Shown: positions 60,103-64,000 of the stretch, piece after piece
Position numbering within the stretch: position 1 is the stretch's first letter
How the letters are laid out: each line of letters begins with the position of its first letter
Assembly (NCBI RefSeq): GCF_029784155.1
Contig: NC_073691.1
Location: 121,683,474-121,747,473, forward strand
Length of the DNA stretch: 64,000 nt
Direction of reading: 5' to 3'
Source: Uranotaenia lowii
Lineage: Eukaryota > Arthropoda > Insecta > Diptera > Culicidae
Notes under the pieces: generated by a model
The model's input: only the letters and a program-made list of their open reading frames with translations
The model's database searches: none
What the model was told of the DNA's origin: nothing
Translations under genes and position numbers: made by a program

Positions 60103-60496
60103 GCCGGAACAAATTTCAAATCCTTCTTTTGTCACTCGGTGTTGAAACATCGCAAGGGGGGGGGGACAATAAAAAATTATGCGAAAAAACAAATATATTG
60201 GAATAAATTGCACTAAAACTTGCATGCATCCACATTGCATACAATATCATTGCACAAAACCTATAAATCTAGTATTTTTTTATCGAAAAATTCAATAAAA
60301 TCAAGAATACAAAAGGTGGAATGACTCCCATAATCCAAAATTTGTTATTTGGTCTTGTAATCTTTCAGATATTTGATATTTTTTTCGAAATTTACATAAA
60401 ATACTTCAAACCTTATTTATTTCCCCCCTCAGGATTTTTCGAAATTTCGAAGGGGGGGGGGGGGTGTCAAAAGAAGAAATTGATATTTGTTCCAGC
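60103..60496. mobile_element. MITE with 33-bp inverted repeats and G-runs, 394 bp
   Basis: The left end, GCCGGAACAAATTTCAAATC..., and the right end read inward, GCTGGAACAAATATCAATTT..., match at about 27 of 33 positions through TTCTTTTG. Internal G-runs at 60157 and 60452 resemble those of the hAT-like elements at 38614 and 49906. Target duplication not clear. Confidence 0.68.
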
Positions 60497-62098
60497 GTTA
60501 TAAATACATTGTAATCTAAATGGATTCCTTTTTAGTCAAAACGAACGTCAGAATTTTTGCAGGTTTTTTAAATGAGATTTTGTTACCTTGGTTTTAATCT
60601 GAAATTTTGAATGCAAAAATGCAAAAATTTGGGCGGAGAATGTCACTTTTTTTTTCTTGAATATTTCTTTCTCACGCAATGGACATAATATTCCAATACA
60701 TGGAACTTACTGGAAAACTCTTTGACTACAGCAAAGCGGTTGTAGTTGTGAGAAAATAGTTTAAAAAATTAAACTTGAACCAGATAGAATTGTCTTTTTT
60801 CATCAAAGTTTGATTAAGAACAAATATGCACCAAAAATTTACATTTTGAAGAAAAAAACTGTTTAGACAACATGGTTTTTGAAATTCAAAGGAATTTGCA
60901 AAATTACACACCCTACTGTGTAATAACTTTCATAAACCTATGTGTAGACCGTTATAAAACAATTAAAGTTACTTTAGGTACTACTCTGATAGTTGTTTAG
61001 GCTAACCCTGAAGCTAGATATATCTCGCTTTAACCTTTTTTGTTTTTCTATTAATTTGATAGCCTATATATAAATAAGTTCAATTTGCAGTTTAATCCAT
61101 GATTTTGGGGTGTTATTTGCTTAACAAAATTGAGCCACATCGAGCGACAAAAGTATTGCTCGAAACATTTTTATTGCTATAGAGATGTCACTTAGAAAAA
61201 TAATTCCTAAAGAACGTTAAAGTTTTAAATCTGATTTTAAATAGAGCACTCTACTGCGGCTGCTAATGCTGCAAAGTGTGGATTCTGACGTGTGGGCAAC
61301 TTTCGTACCTTGCAAAGTAATAATGGAAGAACGAATCCCTTCGGGCAAAGGATGTTGTATACTAGTATGTATTTCCAGAATGATGTTGAGTTTGGTGCTG
61401 TTATTGTTGCACCAGCAGCAGTAGAGGGTAGTTGTTGTGTTATGCAAGTATGATAAATTGTATTATTATACTTTGTGTACATTTCCTACGTTTATCGTTA
61501 GCCAGTGAAATATGGCTGTGCAGCATTTGGTCGAGAATGGACGATCGTTGAAATTGTTAGTTTTCCATAGTTTATTTCCTTCCCAAAATGCATAGGCTCA
61601 TAGTCATCTCTCGAAAGTTTGCAACTTGCTTCTGGCCCAGCTCTGATGTTAGCTTTACAGGGTGTATATCACACTTGATAGTGCGTACAGGTTTCATGTA
61701 CTTTGATTGCAAATCAACACTGAGATATTTCAAATAGCAGATTTCTCCTAACTCGATAGAGATAGTTGTGTGATAACAGGGCACTGACCATGTTTAAAAT
61801 AGCTAGGTTGGACGCAACAGCACTATTACTCCCAACAGCAGCAGAAATGTTTTAAACTGTACGATGGGAATCGCAACAAATTAGTATTGGGCGGAAAATT
61901 TGTGCTTTCAGAATCGGCTGATCCATGAGAGATTCTAGACAAACGATGAAGTAATGCATGACGTGTATTGGAAAGCTTACACGATGTGTTAACATCATGT
62001 TTTGCTTACGGTAGCTCGGTAAGATGTGTTTTGTTTTTCGTGGAAACTGTCAATTCCTATTCGAAAACCACAAAAAGGCATGGCAACTCATGGCAATA
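60497..62098. other. AT-rich region, no gene seen
   Basis: No exon recognised, including 61220-61480 where open frames exist on the minus strand but show no domain. Confidence 0.4.
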
Positions 62099-62470
62099 GT
62101 AGGGGAGATAAGGGCAACACCCAGGGCATAATAAGCACTCCTTTTTTCTACAGAGGTACGTAATTTCTTAAACAAATTTTCATGAGGATTTGTTTCGTAC
62201 TACCTATAATTTTAATTTTTCACCAAAAAAGAAATATCCTTTTCATCTTTACAGAAATATTAAATAATAACCAGCTAGGTTCTCAAGTGACAAAAATATT
62301 ATAATTTTTGAGCACCACCAAATAAGCTTTTATGACCTTTAAATCATCTTCATCTGAAATGTGCGCACTGCAACATGATTTACACATTGTTTCTAAATTT
62401 TCAACATCATAAAGTTTTTGATTTTTCACTTTAATCCATTATAAAACGCGTTTTTACTTAAATTTGTTGA

Positions 62471-62839
62471 CCTGGGGCGAAAAGAGCACTATTAATCAGG
62501 GCAAGATGAGCGTTTTCTTCCGTATATTCTAACATCGAATTCAACTCGATGAAGTCAACTGAATAAAAGAGCTACAGCTTGACTTGTTTCATCTGTCGAT
62601 TTGGCCTATTGGTAAGGTGTCGGAGAATTATAATGAAAAAAAAAAATCTTGACCAGGAATCGAACTCGAGTGTTCTGATTACCTCTCCGACACCTTACCA
62701 ATAGGCCAAATCCTCAGATGAAATAAGTCAAGCTGTAGCACTATTATTCACTTGACTTCATCGAGTCGAATTCGCTGATAGATTCCCCGGCAGAAAACGC
62801 TCATCGTGCCTCGATTGATGGTGCTTGTACTGCCCCAGG
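62471..62839. repeat. Palindrome with 156-bp arms and 57-bp spacer
   Basis: Arms 62471-62626 and 62684-62839 are imperfect inverted copies; paired positions sum to 125310 at both the outer and inner ends. The arms carry TTGGCCTATTGGTAAGGTGT, which is A-box-like. Confidence 0.85.
62634..62717 (-). ncRNA. tRNA-like sequence with Pol III terminator, minus strand
   Basis: Read on the minus strand: A-box-like TTGGCCTATTGGTAAGG, about 30 bases, then B-box-like CGAGTTCGATTCCTGG (62667-62652). A run of 11 T, a Pol III terminator, follows shortly after. Spacing fits an internal Pol III promoter. The acceptor stem does not pair well, so a tRNA-derived SINE fragment is more likely than a tRNA gene. The A-box half is duplicated in the opposite palindrome arm. 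Confidence 0.55.
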
Positions 62840-63067
62840 GGGATTCTCATTATGCCCCTACAGTGACTGGTTTTCAGCTTTCGGCAAAAAATTTTAAAAT
62901 GCATATTTAAACGTTTTTATCTTGTTTTTCAAGTTTCATCCAATTAGGCAATAGACTATTTGAGTGTCTGAACACGAAACAATAATGTAATTCACATATT
63001 ATAGCTGTTCTCTACGGTTGGATAAGCGTTTTCTTTAAGGTGGCCATCATGCCCTTATCTCCCTTAC

Positions 63068-64000
63068 AATGAAAGCAAAAACAGCCCAACTTTTTTTCTA
63101 ATGATACTGAATTAGAAATAATTTTAAAAGTTTTTTTGCTAATCACAAAACAAAATTTAAAATTCTTTAATATAACTATAAAGACCAGATGAAGAAAACA
63201 CGATCTCATGATTTTCTGAAATAAATAAGTAAAATGAATAAGAATACATTGCATGGTCAGATGTCATATTTAAAAATAAATATTTTAATAAAGAATTTTT
63301 TCAATACTACATACATCAATCTTCTAGAACCCATTTTTTTCGCGGAAAAGTTCACAGAAGCTTAGTTTGGGCTTACAAACAACTTTTGTTCTACGGAAAA
63401 CATTTTAAATGAGCTTAATTTTTTTGACCATTTTTCCAAAAATTGCTCATCTACAGAGGTTGAGGAACATGCCTTTCAGTACATTTTCGGTTGTAGTTAA
63501 CACTGAACCAAAGCTTTATTTTTATGGAGTTTTTGTTTAAATTGACACACAAGTAACTAAGATATTTCAACTTATATGAAAAGTAAATATTGTGCATATT
63601 TTTAGAATTGTTGTCATTCTGTCGACCCCGTCTTTAGAGGGAAATATTGATATTAAGGGTGATTTTTTTGTATTGTTGACATGATTTTTTATTTGAACTA
63701 ACTAACACATATCTCATTCGAATTGATATGCTAATGAATGGTTTTTGTTAAATCGTCACAATATTTTATAAAACTTCTCTGTTTTGGATCATGTTCACTT
63801 TTTGTAGTTCAAATAGAACGCCAAGCCAACAAGGTTTTTGAATAAATTTTTTCTCTTCACGTGATTAATTTTTCGGGAAATTAATATATTTAAAAAATTT
63901 TAGAACAAAAATCTTTAATGATACCTTTAAAATGTAGAAAACCTTTCCATTTTTTTTTCTTTTTTTGCAATAAATTTAAAAAAAAAAATTTTTTTTTCAT
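63068..64000. other. AT-rich region, no gene seen
   Basis: No coding or RNA feature recognised up to the window end. Confidence 0.4.

Larger units (their letters stand above)
62099..63067. mobile_element. Family C DNA element with central foldback, 969 bp
   Basis: Terminal repeats GTAGGGGAGATAAGGGCAAC at the left and GTAAGGGAGATAAGGGCATG read inward from the right. The right 174 bp recur next to the 510-bp array (2159-2332). It is non-autonomous and contains the palindrome 62471-62839. Internal GGGCATAATRAG motifs repeat in both halves. Confidence 0.78.

Noticed and set aside
1..64000. CRISPR array, bacterial operon, rRNA or viral genome
   Set aside because: No short regularly spaced direct repeats with unique spacers, no ribosomal sequence and no viral gene set. 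Introns and transposons point to an insect chromosome.

Overview
The window looks like an AT-rich insect chromosome, most likely from a mosquito. This is inferred from mariner-type elements with DD37E transposase spacing, Helitron-like and A/T-rich non-autonomous repeats, several non-LTR retrotransposons, and one gene with very long introns. No bacterial, viral or CRISPR-type locus is visible.

Only one host gene can be supported. It lies on the minus strand and is seen as its last four coding exons: 46505-46382 (transmembrane helix), 46162-45927 and 36100-35907 (cytoplasmic tail), and 6913-6632 (C-terminus and stop). Splice sites and codon phases agree at all three junctions. The product is the 3' part of a single-pass membrane protein whose tail ends in a possible class I PDZ ligand. 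A Sidestep-type immunoglobulin-superfamily receptor is my best guess, but the ectodomain exons lie beyond position 64000 or were not recognised. The introns are 219 bp, 9.8 kb and 29.0 kb.

Nearly everything else is nested repeat DNA. At the left edge is a 510-bp tandem repeat that switches orientation. It is followed by a Helitron remnant and a broken reverse transcriptase, all downstream of the gene. The 29-kb last intron holds a 9-kb structure: two identical 3,599-bp inverted transposons around a 1.8-kb spacer containing a dead mariner. The same intron holds further foldbacks, two more mariners, two retroelement remnants, a Helitron and several copies of a family called B here. The 9.8-kb intron carries a hAT-like element inserted in old repeat DNA. 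Upstream of the transmembrane exon are a second hAT-like element with a perfect target duplication and a hAT transposase pseudogene interrupted by another element. Also there are a solo LTR inside a B copy, and a terminal-inverted-repeat element containing a palindrome with a tRNA-like sequence.

The most informative observation is the 9-kb palindrome. Each transposon copy has mismatched 8-bp flanks, but the four flanks form two perfect pairs if the spacer is flipped. So the spacer was inverted by recombination between the copies, or it was mis-oriented in assembly. Because the palindrome lies in an intron, its transcript could form a 3.6-kb perfect hairpin.
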